64,000 nt of DNA, taken from NCBI GenBank assembly GCA_964461455.1, contig CAYWUJ010000005.1, positions 1 to 64,000 of the forward strand, in the 5' to 3' direction. This DNA comes from UBA1413 sp964461455. GTDB lineage: Bacteria; Bacteroidota; Bacteroidia; Bacteroidales; Prolixibacteraceae. How positions within the stretch are numbered: the first letter of the stretch is position 1; every line of letters begins with the position of its first letter. Positions 1 through 8,782 of this stretch are shown here, in pieces. The position numbers and the translations under genes were made by a program. The notes under the pieces are model-generated. The model was not told where the DNA came from and did no database searches. It saw only the letters and a program-made list of their open reading frames with translations.

Positions 1-1
1 G

Positions 2-75
2 CTCCCCAGGTAGGACTTGAACCTACGACCTACGGATTAACAGTCCGCCGCTCTAACCAACTGAGCTACTAGGGA
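2..75 (-). tRNA. tRNA-Asn (GTT)
   Basis: Read on the minus strand this folds as a cloverleaf. The acceptor arm TCCCTAG pairs with CTGGGGA (one G-T pair), the D-arm is TAGCTCAGTTGGTTAGAG, the anticodon loop CTGTTAA gives GTT (Asn), and the T-arm contains GGTTCAAGTCC. The discriminator base is G at position 2. The window edge follows, so it cannot be seen whether CCA is encoded. Confidence 0.95.
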
Positions 76-106
76 ATTTCCCGCCCTTGGTTTTCCAAAA
101 GCGCTG

Positions 107-114
107 CAAAAATA
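107..114 (-). promoter_or_regulatory. -7 promoter element for tRNA-Asn
   Basis: The minus strand reads TATTTTTG, an exact match to the Bacteroidota -7 consensus TAnnTTTG. It lies about 32 nt upstream of the tRNA 5' end. The -33 element was not resolved. Confidence 0.5.
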
Positions 115-137
115 AGAGGTTTTTCAGAAAGAAAAAA

Positions 138-145
138 TATTTTTG
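138..145 (+). promoter_or_regulatory. -7 promoter element for the PfkB kinase
   Basis: TATTTTTG matches TAnnTTTG exactly and ends 17 nt before the ATG at 163. It is divergent from the tRNA promoter at 107-114, so both genes fire from the same short intergenic space. Confidence 0.5.
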
Positions 146-162
146 TATAAATTTAAGAAAGA

Positions 163-1106
163 ATGACCATGCAGAACATAATGAATCCCCCGGCAGTCCT
201 GGGTGTCGGAAATGCCCTTGTCGATGTGATGATTGCTCTTCCCGGCGATGACCTCCTCCAACAGTTCAACCTTCCCCGCGGCAGCATGACCCTGGTCGAT
301 GCCATACTCTCCTGGAAAATCTACCAGGCGACCCATGCCTGGCAGAAGAGTCTGACCACCGGGGGATCGGCGGCCAACACCATACACACCCTGGCTTCCC
401 TTGGCGGAAAATGCGGCTATGCCGGTAAAATCGGGGACGACGAACTGGGCGAGATCTTTGCCAGGGAGTTTGCCGACAAAGGGATTGCCACCCATTTTTC
501 CTACAGCGATTCAGGTACTGGTCGTGTTATGGCCATGGTCAGCCCCGACTCGGAACGCACCATGGCCACCTGCCTGGGAGCCGCCGAAGAACTCCTCCCC
601 GAAGAGTTCACCGATGCCCTCATGCAACCCTATCAATACCTCTATGTGGAGGGGTACCTGGTCCAGGACCACCGGCTCATCGAAACCATCCTCGAAACAG
701 GGAAAAACAGCGGACTCAGGGTGGTGATCGACCTTTCCAGCTTTAATGTCGTGGCCCAGAACCGCGACTTCCTGGAGCGCCTGGTCACCGGCTTTGTCGA
801 CATCGTCTTTGCCAATGAAGAAGAAGCCCAGGCATTCACCGGTCTGCCGCCCAGGGAAGCGGTGGTAAGAATAGGGGAAATGTGTGATATCGCCATCGTC
901 AAAACCGGCAAATCAGGATCCCTGATTTGCCACGATATAGAAATCACCACAATAAACCCTGTGGAAGCCCACTCCATCGATACCACAGGGGCCGGCGACA
1001 GCTATGCCGCAGGATTCCTCTACGGCCTCACCCGGGACCTTCCCCTCAGCAAATGCGGCGACATCGCCTCTCTGGTCTCTGCCAGAACGGTGGAATTCAT
1101 GGGGGC
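163..1106 (+). CDS. PfkB-family carbohydrate/nucleoside kinase (adenosine kinase-like), 3' end lost in gap
   Basis: This is a ribokinase-fold kinase that phosphorylates a sugar or nucleoside with ATP in the cytoplasm. The N-terminal substrate lid region contains the GGSAANT signature at about residues 67-73. The second PfkB signature DTTGAGDSYAAGF is at 273-285, with D279 the predicted catalytic base. About 314 residues are visible. Family members of this type are usually some 15-20 residues longer, so the true C-terminus lies in the N run beginning at 1107. Any reading frame continued past the gap runs antisense to the next gene and is not real. ATGs at 163, 172 and 181 are all possible starts; 163 was taken because a -7 element lies just upstream. 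The exact substrate (adenosine, ribose or fructose) cannot be fixed from sequence alone. Confidence 0.85.
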
Positions 1107-1206
1107 NNNNNNNNNNNNNNNNNNNNNNNNNNNNNNNNNNNNNNNNNNNNNNNNNNNNNNNNNNNNNNNNNNNNNNNNNNNNNNNNNNNNNNNNNNNNNN
1201 NNNNNN
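1107..1206. other. Scaffold gap (100 N)
   Basis: Exactly 100 unresolved bases, the conventional placeholder for a gap of unknown length. It removes the C-terminus of the PfkB kinase, and the real distance to the deoxynucleoside kinase is unknown. Other genes could lie in it. Confidence 0.98.
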
Positions 1207-1237
1207 TTTCCGGAAGGGCGGAAGATCAGAAGAGAAC

Positions 1238-1852
1238 CTAGAAGAGGCCGTGGATATTGGCGTCAACCTTGTCGATCACGAAACTCAGATCTTCACGGCG
1301 TGAGGCGAAATCGATATCATCGACGTTGACGATCAGCAGTTTCCCCATGGTGTAGCCCTTGATCCAGGATTCATAACGGTCGTTGAGCTGCCGCAGGTAA
1401 TCGAGGCGGATCGAGTTTTCATATTCCCTGCCTCGCTTCTGAATCTGGTTGACCAGCGTGGAGATGGAGGCCTTCAGGTATATCAGCAGGTCAGGAGGCC
1501 TGATCAGTCCGATCATCAGGTCATACAGGGTTTTATAGTTATTGAAGTCGCGTGTGCTCATCAAACCCATGGCGTGCAGGTTGGGGGCAAATATCTCGGC
1601 ATCCTCGTATATGGTCCGGTCCTGAATCACCGTGGTCCCCGACTTGCGAATTTCCAGGATCTGGTTGAACCGCGAATTCAGGAAGTAGATCTGCAGGTTA
1701 AAGGACCATCGCTGCATATCATTGTAAAAATCATTGAGGTAGGGATTGTCGTCGACATCCTCAAAATTGGGGCTCCAACCGTAATGTTTGGAGAGTAATT
1801 CGGTGAGCGTGGTCTTCCCGGCACCGATATTTCCGGCTACAGCAATGTGCAT
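1238..1852 (-). CDS. Deoxynucleoside kinase (dNK/dGK family)
   Basis: A 204-residue salvage kinase that transfers the ATP gamma-phosphate to the 5'-OH of a deoxynucleoside. It has the P-loop GNIGAGKT at residues 7-14, an acidic ED pair near residues 31-32 expected to act as general base and metal ligand, and the DRTIYED motif at 78-84 matching the substrate-recognition DRS/DRT motif of the family. A C-terminal lid with arginines (QKRGREYE) follows. The length is typical. The start at 1852 is supported by a -7 element 20 nt upstream. Whether it prefers purine or pyrimidine deoxynucleosides is not decided by the visible residues. Confidence 0.88.
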   Translation of the reverse strand: MHIAVAGNIGAGKTTLTELLSKHYGWSPNFEDVDDNPYLNDFYNDMQRWSFNLQIYFLNSRFNQILEIRKSGTTVIQDRTIYEDAEIFAPNLHAMGLMSTRDFNNYKTLYDLMIGLIRPPDLLIYLKASISTLVNQIQKRGREYENSIRLDYLRQLNDRYESWIKGYTMGKLLIVNVDDIDFASRREDLSFVIDKVDANIHGLF

Positions 1853-1871
1853 AGGTAAAGGTTTAAAAATT

Positions 1872-1879
1872 CAAAGATA
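1872..1879 (-). promoter_or_regulatory. -7 promoter element for deoxynucleoside kinase
   Basis: The minus strand reads TATCTTTG, an exact TAnnTTTG match, 19 bases between it and the start codon at 1852. It sits in the 31-bp space after the stop of the upstream minus-strand gene. Confidence 0.5.
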
Positions 1880-1883
1880 ACAG

Positions 1884-3401
1884 CTATTTTTTCCCGAGCA
1901 ACTCCAAAAGCTGGTCAATATAAGTTCTGTCGTTGGCCAGTCGCGGAATTTTATTCTGGCCCCCGGTTTTCCCCCGCATTTTCATCCAGTTGTAGAAAGT
2001 TCCGGGGGGCGCCATGACCAGCCGGGGCATGTCGAGGGTCAGATTCCTGTGCCTCTTGGCCTCATAATCGGAATTCAGGGTCTTCAGGGCCGTATCCAGA
2101 AGAATCATGAAGTGCTCGGAACTGGCCGGTTCTTTCTCAAATTCAATAATCCATTGGTGGGCCCCCTGCTGACCTTCACTCATAAACACCGGACCTGCCG
2201 TATACTCCTGGATGATGGCCCCCTCCCGCTCACAGGCAATCTTTAACGCCTGCTCGGCATTATCTACGATTAGCTCCTCACCAAAAGCGTTGATAAAATG
2301 CCTGGTCCTTCCCGTGATCCTGATCTTGTAGGGATTGGTGGAGGTAAAACGCACCGTATCCCCGATGATGTAACGCCATAATCCTCCGTTGGTACTGATG
2401 ACCAGGGCATAGTTCTCCCCGGTGTTGACGCCGTCAAGGGTGACCACCCGCGGAGAATCAGATCCCCACTCCCTCATGGGAATAAACTCATAAAAAACAC
2501 CCAGGTCAAGCATCAGCAACATATCGGGCTGACTGGGATTATCCTGGATGGCAAAAAAGCCCTCGGAAGCATTGTAGGTCTCCATGTAATGCATCTGTTC
2601 CGAAGGGATGAGCCGGCGATACTGCTCCAGGTATGGATCGAACCTGATTCCCCCGTGGATGAAAAGCTCCAGGTTGGGCCAAATCTCCAGAACATTCTTC
2701 TTGCCGGTTTTCTCCAGAATCCGCTTGAGCATCACCAGGTACCACGAGGGTACCCCCGCAAAGGAGGTCACATTTTCATTCAGGGAGGTCTCTATGATCT
2801 TGTCGATCTTTTCCTCAAACTCCGGAATCAGGGCAATCTCAGCGGGAGGTATCCTGATGAACTGGGTCCAGAACGGAATATTCTCGATCAGGATAGCTGA
2901 GAGATCTCCATAAAAGGAGTTATTGCTGAAATTATTGACGGCATGGCTGCCCCCCAGGGTCAGCGACTTTCCCGTGAAAATCCGGGACTCCGGATTATTC
3001 CTCATGTAAAGCGCCAACACATCCTTGCCCCCGCGGAAATGACAACTCTCAAGCGACTCTTTGGTCACCGGAATAAATTTACTCTTGTCACTGGTGGTCC
3101 CCGACGACTTGGCAAACCAGCGGGTCTCCCCGGGCCACAGAAGATTCTTCTCCCCCATCCTGAGCTTCTCCACCCACGGCTTTAGCTCCTCGTAAGTCTG
3201 CAGGGGAAGCCTCCGCTGAAACTCCTCCACGTTCTGTATCGACTCAAACTGGTATTTTTTCCCGAATTCGGTATTCCGGGCCATGTCCAGAAGCTGGAAA
3301 AGCTGCTCCTCCTGAATGTCATGAGGATGCCTGCTGTAAAGATCGATCTGATAAATCCTTTTATAATTCAGCCAGTTGACCACGGAATTAATGAGCGGCA
3401 T
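1884..3401 (-). CDS. GH3 auxin-responsive-family adenylate-forming enzyme
   Basis: A 505-residue protein of the plant GH3 (jasmonate/auxin-amido synthetase-like) family, unrelated to glycoside hydrolase family 3. Such enzymes adenylate a carboxylate and pass it to an acceptor. The serine/threonine-rich phosphate loop SSGTTS is at about 99-104, followed by KFIPVT. A mid-protein ETYNASEGFF segment and a YIIGDTVRF block are the usual adenylate-binding core. Homologues are common and uncharacterised in Bacteroidota, and the bacterial substrate is not known. The start codon is an ATG at 3401 with a -7 element 20 bp upstream. It stands alone: the following gene on the same strand begins 31 bp downstream but has its own promoter. 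Confidence 0.85.
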   Translation of the reverse strand: MPLINSVVNWLNYKRIYQIDLYSRHPHDIQEEQLFQLLDMARNTEFGKKYQFESIQNVEEFQRRLPLQTYEELKPWVEKLRMGEKNLLWPGETRWFAKSSGTTSDKSKFIPVTKESLESCHFRGGKDVLALYMRNNPESRIFTGKSLTLGGSHAVNNFSNNSFYGDLSAILIENIPFWTQFIRIPPAEIALIPEFEEKIDKIIETSLNENVTSFAGVPSWYLVMLKRILEKTGKKNVLEIWPNLELFIHGGIRFDPYLEQYRRLIPSEQMHYMETYNASEGFFAIQDNPSQPDMLLMLDLGVFYEFIPMREWGSDSPRVVTLDGVNTGENYALVISTNGGLWRYIIGDTVRFTSTNPYKIRITGRTRHFINAFGEELIVDNAEQALKIACEREGAIIQEYTAGPVFMSEGQQGAHQWIIEFEKEPASSEHFMILLDTALKTLNSDYEAKRHRNLTLDMPRLVMAPPGTFYNWMKMRGKTGGQNKIPRLANDRTYIDQLLELLGKK

Positions 3402-3420
3402 AACAATGTTTTAATCCTTT

Positions 3421-3428
3421 CAAAGGTA
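3421..3428 (-). promoter_or_regulatory. -7 promoter element for the GH3-auxin-family gene
   Basis: The minus strand reads TACCTTTG, an exact TAnnTTTG match, about 20 bp upstream of the ATG at 3401. Confidence 0.5.
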
Positions 3429-3504
3429 GGAATATTTTCAGCTGCCCTTCGGCCGTCACAAATTATTCATAACTTTAACCGCAGGAATTTTCATTCTTTT
3501 GGGC

Positions 3505-4017
3505 ATGAATTATCTCGATATCGTTTTGGCCATTTTACTCCTCCTGGCAGCTATCAACGGCTTCGTCAAGGGATTTGTGGAGGAACTTGCCGGACTGGTG
3601 GCCCTGATTCTGGGAATATGGGCGGCCCTCCGCTTTTCCGACAGGGTGGCGCTGTTCCTCATGGAACGCCTGGGTTGGGATTTCGAACACCTCAATATCG
3701 TCGCCTTTATTATCACTTTTGCCATCGTGGTCATCCTGGTCAGTTTTATCGGCTCCTATGTCAATAAACTGGTCCACGCCGTTTCCCTGGGATTTCTCAA
3801 CCGGCTGGCAGGTTTGGGCTTCGGCGTCATCAAAGGCGCCCTGATCCTGAGCATCCTCCTGGTGGTCTTCAACAAGTTCGACAAAGACGTGCATATCATC
3901 AACCAGGATGTCAAAAACCAGTCACGCCTGTTCGCCCCCATCAAGAATTTCGCTCCCGGCGTTTTCCCCTTCCTCGACTTCTGGGGCGAGAACAACCAGG
4001 AGGAGGCAGAATTTTAA
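3505..4017 (+). CDS. CvpA family membrane protein
   Basis: A 170-residue inner-membrane protein starting MNYLDIVLAILL. It has four hydrophobic segments (about residues 3-20, 28-45, 62-85 and 100-122), the conserved glycine-rich NGFVKGFVEE turn after the first helix, and a charged C-terminal tail. CvpA proteins were named for colicin V production and are now linked to envelope homeostasis; the molecular role is unclear. A TTG six bases upstream could extend the protein by two residues, but the ATG at 3505 fits the family start. It precedes tyrS by 46 bp, and tyrS has its own promoter. Confidence 0.8.
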   Translation: MNYLDIVLAILLLLAAINGFVKGFVEELAGLVALILGIWAALRFSDRVALFLMERLGWDFEHLNIVAFIITFAIVVILVSFIGSYVNKLVHAVSLGFLNRLAGLGFGVIKGALILSILLVVFNKFDKDVHIINQDVKNQSRLFAPIKNFAPGVFPFLDFWGENNQEEAEF

Positions 4018-4038
4018 TGCTTCCAAAGATTCTATTTT

Positions 4039-4046
4039 TATCTTTG
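4039..4046 (+). promoter_or_regulatory. -7 promoter element for tyrS
   Basis: TATCTTTG is an exact TAnnTTTG match between the cvpA stop and the tyrS ATG at 4064. It implies a very short leader of roughly 11 nt. Confidence 0.5.
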
Positions 4047-4063
4047 CGCAAAATTTCGAACCC

Positions 4064-5356
4064 ATGAATTTTGTTGAAGAACTTTCCTGGCGGGGAATGA
4101 TCCATGATGTGATGCCCGGCACCGAAGAATTGCTGACCAAAGAACTCACCTCGGCCTATGTGGGAATCGACCCTACGGCCGACTCCCTCCATATCGGCCA
4201 TCTGGTGGGGGTGATGATGCTGAAACACTTCCAGCGCTGCGGTCACAAACCCATCGCCCTGGTAGGCGGCGCCACAGGCATGATCGGCGACCCCAGCATG
4301 AAGTCCCAGGAACGAAACCTCCTCGACGAGACTACCCTCCGCCATAACCAGGAGTGCATTAAAAAACAACTCTCCCTGTTCCTCGATTTTGAATCCGATG
4401 CCCCCAATGCCGCCGAAATGGTCAATAATTACGACTGGATGAAGGAGTTCACCTTCCTGGATTTCATTCGCGACATCGGAAAGCACATCACCGTCAACTA
4501 TATGATTTCCAAGGATTCCGTAAAAAAGAGACTCTCCTCGGAAAGCAGTGCCGGCATGTCGTTCACCGAGTTCACCTACCAGTTGGTGCAGGGATATGAT
4601 TTCCTTTACCTCTACCAGCATAAAAACTGCAAACTACAGATGGGAGGTTCAGACCAGTGGGGAAACATTACCACGGGAACAGAACTGATCCGCCGGAAAA
4701 CGGGAGGCGAAGCATTTGCCCTGACCTGCCCGCTGATCACCAAAGCCGACGGCACCAAATTCGGCAAGACCGAATCGGGGAATGTATGGCTCGACGCTGA
4801 AAAAACATCCCCTTATGAGTTTTACCAGTTCTGGCTCAACACCTCCGATGAAGACGCCGCAAAATATATCAAAATTTTCACCCTGCTCACCAGGGAGAAT
4901 ATCGACCAGCTCACCCGGGAACACGGGGAAGCCCCTCATCTGCGCCTCCTCCAGAAAAGGCTCGCCGAAGAGATTACCGTGATGGTTCACAGCCGTAAAG
5001 AGTATGATATGGCCGTAGAAGCCTCCCTCATCCTCTTCGGACAGGGAACCGCCGATCAACTCAGGCACCTCAATGAAAAGACTTTCCTCGCCATCTTCGA
5101 AGGAGTGCCCCGTTTCGACGTCTCCCCTGACGAACTTTCAAAAGGCATCAATATCGTGGAACTCATGGCGGAAAAAACTGCCATCTTCCCCTCTAAGGCG
5201 GAAGTTCGCCGTACCATTCAAGCCAACGGCCTCAGCATCAACAAAGAAAAGGTATCTTCTCCCGACCAGATCATCGACGCCTCCCTGCTGATCGGCGGTA
5301 AATACCTCCTGGCCCAGAAAGGTAAAAAAAACTACACCCTTATCATTGCCGGCTAA
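4064..5356 (+). CDS. tyrS: Tyrosine--tRNA ligase
   Basis: A class I aminoacyl-tRNA synthetase charging tRNA-Tyr with tyrosine; 430 residues, the normal bacterial length. HIGH is intact at residues 43-46, the tyrosine/tRNA-binding GGSDQWGN at about 194-201, and the KMSKS-equivalent KFGKT at about 232-236. An S4-type RNA-binding domain closes the protein (about 365-430). A longer open frame starts upstream inside cvpA at 3908, but the ATG at 4064 follows a -7 element and yields the expected N-terminus, so it was chosen. Confidence 0.96.
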   Translation: MNFVEELSWRGMIHDVMPGTEELLTKELTSAYVGIDPTADSLHIGHLVGVMMLKHFQRCGHKPIALVGGATGMIGDPSMKSQERNLLDETTLRHNQECIKKQLSLFLDFESDAPNAAEMVNNYDWMKEFTFLDFIRDIGKHITVNYMISKDSVKKRLSSESSAGMSFTEFTYQLVQGYDFLYLYQHKNCKLQMGGSDQWGNITTGTELIRRKTGGEAFALTCPLITKADGTKFGKTESGNVWLDAEKTSPYEFYQFWLNTSDEDAAKYIKIFTLLTRENIDQLTREHGEAPHLRLLQKRLAEEITVMVHSRKEYDMAVEASLILFGQGTADQLRHLNEKTFLAIFEGVPRFDVSPDELSKGINIVELMAEKTAIFPSKAEVRRTIQANGLSINKEKVSSPDQIIDASLLIGGKYLLAQKGKKNYTLIIAG

Positions 5357-5456
5357 AGCAGTGGTGAACCCGGCAGGCTGCTTAATATTCAGCAGAATAC
5401 AAAATAAAGATTGAAGGTTTACGTTTTGTTAAAACTGACAGTAACAAACCATTTTT

Positions 5457-6407
5457 ATGAATGATATTTTCGACAACCGGAGGATTCTTGATGTAATCAG
5501 CAAACACTTTCTCCACTTTGTAATCATCGGGGTCGCAGCCATTCTGCTTGCCGCCCTCTTTTCATCTCCCACATTCATCACGCCCAAATTCCGGTCAACC
5601 GCCCGAATCTACCCGGTGAACCTGGCCAGGGTCAGCATGGAATCAGAATCGGAACAGATGCTGGAAATCATCAATTCCAACGACATCAAAATGAAGATGT
5701 TCGATGTCTTCCGGCTTGATGAGGTTTATGACATTCCCAAAGATGACCCCCATTATCTTACCAGTATGCTCGGGGAGTACAACGCCCATGTGTCCACCAA
5801 TAAAACGGAATTCGAAACTGTCGAGATCTCTGTTCTGGACCAGGATCCCCGGCGTGCCGCCACCATGTGTGATTCCATCATCCACTTCTACAATAAAAAG
5901 GTAAGGGAGATGCATACCGTGAAAAACTGGGAAATGGTCACCATCCTGCTGAAAAACATGGAAAAGAGAAAGGCCGAAAGGGATTCCGTACACTCCATGT
6001 TGCAACTCCAGAGAGGAGAATTCCAGATCCTCGATTTCCCCTCCCAGGTAAAGGAGGTGACCCGTGGCTATATGGAAGCCCTCGCCACAGGCAGAGAAAG
6101 CACCACGGGGGGCCGGGAAATCAAGGAACTTTACAACAACCTGTCGGAAAAAGGGGGAGAAGCCTTAATCCTGGAAAACCAATTCAGGAGGTTAAACAAC
6201 GCTATCGACTCCCTGAAATTCCTTTACGACATCAACCTTTCTGAAGCCACCAAGGAGATTACCTACTGTTTTATCGTGGAGAAACCGGTACCCGCCGACA
6301 AGAAAGCCTATCCGGTGCGCTGGATGATCGTGGCCATGACTACCCTCAGCGCTCTCTTCCTGGCCCTGTTGCTTTTCATCCTGCTCGATTACAGGAGGAC
6401 CAGGTGA
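5457..6407 (+). CDS. Wzz-type polysaccharide chain-length determinant protein
   Basis: A 316-residue polysaccharide co-polymerase. One transmembrane helix near residues 21-40 and a second near 288-310 flank a long periplasmic part. That part begins with the Wzz-like segment FRSTARIYPVN and is rich in predicted coiled coil between about 150 and 240. No C-terminal tyrosine-kinase domain is present. Wzz proteins set the modal length of O-antigen or exopolysaccharide chains. The stop overlaps the GTG start of the polymerase/ligase gene (GTGA), so the two are translationally coupled and form one export/assembly unit. Confidence 0.8.
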   Translation: MNDIFDNRRILDVISKHFLHFVIIGVAAILLAALFSSPTFITPKFRSTARIYPVNLARVSMESESEQMLEIINSNDIKMKMFDVFRLDEVYDIPKDDPHYLTSMLGEYNAHVSTNKTEFETVEISVLDQDPRRAATMCDSIIHFYNKKVREMHTVKNWEMVTILLKNMEKRKAERDSVHSMLQLQRGEFQILDFPSQVKEVTRGYMEALATGRESTTGGREIKELYNNLSEKGGEALILENQFRRLNNAIDSLKFLYDINLSEATKEITYCFIVEKPVPADKKAYPVRWMIVAMTTLSALFLALLLFILLDYRRTR

Positions 6408-7888
6408 GGGCAATCCCCGGAATACCACCGGCCCGTGTCCTGCTGGTTTACGCGGTTACCCTGTTGTTCATTCTTCTGAACGGCTGGTTGATTGTTAATA
6501 AGCATACCCTGCTGGCAGGGATGCTTCCAGTGTTGTTTGCCGTGGTTCTCCTGGCCATCTATTCCCTCGATAAAATACTGCTGTTCACCGTTTTTCTCAC
6601 CCCCCTGTCGCTACCCCTTCACGAACTGATGCCCAGCCTGTCGTTCGACATGTTCCTGCCTACCGAACCCCTCCTCTTTGGAGTCCTCATCCTCTTTCTG
6701 ATGAAGCTGGCCTCGGGATATACCATCGACAGAAAACTACTCCGCCATCCGGTATCGATCATACTGGGGGTATACCTGGCCTGGATCCTGGTGACCAGCC
6801 TTACCAGCACCATGCCCGTGGTCTCCCTGAAATTTTTCATGGTGAAAGTGTGGTTTATCACCGGGTTTTATTTCCTGGCGGTTCCCCTTTTCGGAAAGCA
6901 GGAAAACTTCAGGAGGTTCGTATGGCTCTACACCGCGGCACTGCTGATCGTTATTGGCTACACCATTGGGCGGCACCTGGGATACGGACTGACCGACCAG
7001 CAGGCAGCCCACTTCGTGATGAATCCCTTTTATAAGGACCACACCTCTTACGGAGCCGCCCTGGCCATGTTCATCCCCTTCATCACCCTGTTCACCTTTC
7101 ACCAGGCCCCCCGGCCCCTATACCGGTGGATCGCTGGCGGCGCCCTGGCCATCCTGCTGCTGGCCTTTGTCCTCTCCTACACCCGGGCAGCCTGGCTCAG
7201 CCTGTTCCTGGCACTGATCATCTGGGGAATGCTGAAACTGAAGATTAAATTCAAAACCCTGGTCATCACCCTGGTGACCGTCGTGGCCATGGTGGTGGTC
7301 TTCCAGCAGCAAATCGTCTCCTACCTCGAACGGAATAACGAGGAGTCCTCCTCTGACCTGATGGAACACTTCTCTTCCATGACCAACATCACCAGCGATG
7401 CCTCTAACCTGGAACGCATCAACCGGTGGAGCTGCGCCCTGCGGATGTTCAGCGACCGACCGCTCTTTGGCTTCGGCCCGGGCACCTATATGTTCAAATA
7501 TGCCCCCTACCAGCTGACCAAAGACCGGACCATCATCAGCACCAATGCCGGCGATGCCGGAAACGCCCACAGCGAATACCTGGGCCCCCTGGCCGAAAGC
7601 GGACTCCCGGGAATGATTTCCGTCCTCCTGCTGGCAGGCACCATCCTTTACGTGGCCTTTCGCGCCTACAACAGACTGCACAACAAGGAGATGAAAATAT
7701 ACCTCACCGGGGCACTGCTGGGCCTCATCACCTACCTGGGACATGGATTCATGAATAACTTCCTCGATACCGACAAAGCCTCGGTCCCCTTCTGGGGCTT
7801 TACCGCCATGATTGTCGCCATTGACCTGTGGTCACGCGAAAATTCCGGGGAACCAGAACCTGACCACTCCCCCGGAGACCCCGCATGA
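6404..7888 (+). CDS. O-antigen ligase/polymerase-family membrane protein (Wzy_C domain)
   Basis: A 494-residue polytopic membrane protein with about eleven or twelve hydrophobic helices. It has a large periplasmic loop holding the Wzy_C/WaaL signature: SYTRAAWLSL around residue 260 and the RINRW...LFGFGPGTY block around 336-365. Proteins of this type either polymerise undecaprenyl-linked repeat units or ligate O-antigen to lipid A-core. The GTG start overlaps the upstream Wzz stop. Pairing with Wzz and no sugar transferases in between favours a polymerase role, but ligase cannot be excluded. Confidence 0.8.
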   Translation: MRAIPGIPPARVLLVYAVTLLFILLNGWLIVNKHTLLAGMLPVLFAVVLLAIYSLDKILLFTVFLTPLSLPLHELMPSLSFDMFLPTEPLLFGVLILFLMKLASGYTIDRKLLRHPVSIILGVYLAWILVTSLTSTMPVVSLKFFMVKVWFITGFYFLAVPLFGKQENFRRFVWLYTAALLIVIGYTIGRHLGYGLTDQQAAHFVMNPFYKDHTSYGAALAMFIPFITLFTFHQAPRPLYRWIAGGALAILLLAFVLSYTRAAWLSLFLALIIWGMLKLKIKFKTLVITLVTVVAMVVVFQQQIVSYLERNNEESSSDLMEHFSSMTNITSDASNLERINRWSCALRMFSDRPLFGFGPGTYMFKYAPYQLTKDRTIISTNAGDAGNAHSEYLGPLAESGLPGMISVLLLAGTILYVAFRAYNRLHNKEMKIYLTGALLGLITYLGHGFMNNFLDTDKASVPFWGFTAMIVAIDLWSRENSGEPEPDHSPGDPA

Positions 7889-7935
7889 CCTTCCTTATCC
7901 TCTGAAGCGGAGGCTCCTGCCCAAAAAATCCCCAC

Positions 7936-7970
7936 AAAAAAAGGGAGCTGTTATCAACCCCCTTCTTTTT
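7936..7970. terminator. Bidirectional intrinsic terminator candidate
   Basis: AAAAAAAGGG pairs with CCCTTCTTTTT (one bulged C) across a loop of about 12 nt, with A-rich and T-rich flanks on either side. It lies between the convergent polymerase/ligase gene and efp and could stop both transcripts. Confidence 0.5.
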
Positions 7971-8028
7971 ATATTTCTCAGAATCCGTCACAAACGGAAA
8001 TGATGTTTCGGAACCCGTCACATGGAAA

Positions 8029-8598
8029 TTACTGCTTCACCCTCTCGTAGTAACTTCTGTCGCGCGTATCAACCCTGACGACATCTCCCTCATTGATGAA
8101 CAGGGGCACCATGATCTCGGCCCCGGTTTCCACAGTAGCAGGCTTTAAGGCCGTGGTACTTGCCGTATTCCCTTTTTCGCCGGGTACGGTATAGGTCACC
8201 GCCAGTTCCACAAAGGGTGGAAGCTCCGCCGTCAGGGGAGTTTCGGTATCGGCATGAATTTGCACCTCAATGATCTGCCCTTCCTTCATCAGATCGTTGT
8301 TCTCAATCAGGTCAGGATTGAGGTTGACCTGCTCAAATGTCTCGGTGTGCATGAAATTGCAGCCCATGTCGTCCTTGTAGAGAAACTGGTAAGGCCTGCG
8401 CTCTATGCGCACCACCTCAATCTTCACCCCTGAGGAAAATGTATTCTCAATAACCCTTCCGGTTTTCAGGTTTCTTAATTTCGTCCGCACAAAGGCCGGG
8501 CCTTTCCCCGGTTTCACATGCAGGAATGAGACGATGGTCCAAAGCTGGTCATTCCACTCAAAACAAAGCCCGTTTCTGAAATCTGATGTTGTTGCCAT
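8029..8598 (-). CDS. efp: Elongation factor P
   Basis: Translation elongation factor P, 189 residues, which relieves ribosome stalling at polyproline. The N-terminal KOW-like domain carries the tip loop KPGKGPAF with lysine 32 in the position modified in other bacteria. Two OB-fold domains follow, the last ending with the typical GDVVRVDTRDRSYYERV segment. The ATG at 8598 gives MATTSDFRNG, the standard Bacteroidota N-terminus. An upstream in-frame ATG at 8649 would add 17 atypical residues and would place the -7 element at 8617-8624 inside the gene, so it was rejected. No modification enzyme is visible nearby. Confidence 0.95.
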   Translation of the reverse strand: MATTSDFRNGLCFEWNDQLWTIVSFLHVKPGKGPAFVRTKLRNLKTGRVIENTFSSGVKIEVVRIERRPYQFLYKDDMGCNFMHTETFEQVNLNPDLIENNDLMKEGQIIEVQIHADTETPLTAELPPFVELAVTYTVPGEKGNTASTTALKPATVETGAEIMVPLFINEGDVVRVDTRDRSYYERVKQ

Positions 8599-8616
8599 AT
8601 TCTTTGAATTTTTGCG

Positions 8617-8624
8617 CAAAAATA
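8617..8624 (-). promoter_or_regulatory. -7 promoter element for efp
   Basis: The minus strand reads TATTTTTG, an exact TAnnTTTG match, 18 bp upstream of the chosen efp ATG at 8598. It supports that start over the longer one. Confidence 0.5.
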
Positions 8625-8782
8625 GACAAATCTGCGTAAAATCAGCCATATGAGAATGACAGGATGTGCAACAGGGTCATTTTATGTGTTTAAATTATTA
8701 CGTTGTGATGGTTCATTCCGCGAAACAGATGTAATAGCCCTGATTGGTTTATTCATTCCTTTTGGTCATATAATGATCATGG

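Noticed and set aside
1221..1234. Sequence AGATCAGAAGAG beside the gap resembles the start of a sequencing adapter
   Set aside because: It differs by one base, is only about 12 nt long, and the flanking bases do not match an adapter; the nearby kinase C-terminus looks natural. Chance resemblance is more likely.
1207..1329. Continuation of the PfkB frame past the N run
   Set aside because: These bases are the antisense of the deoxynucleoside kinase, and the Arg-rich translation is not kinase-like.
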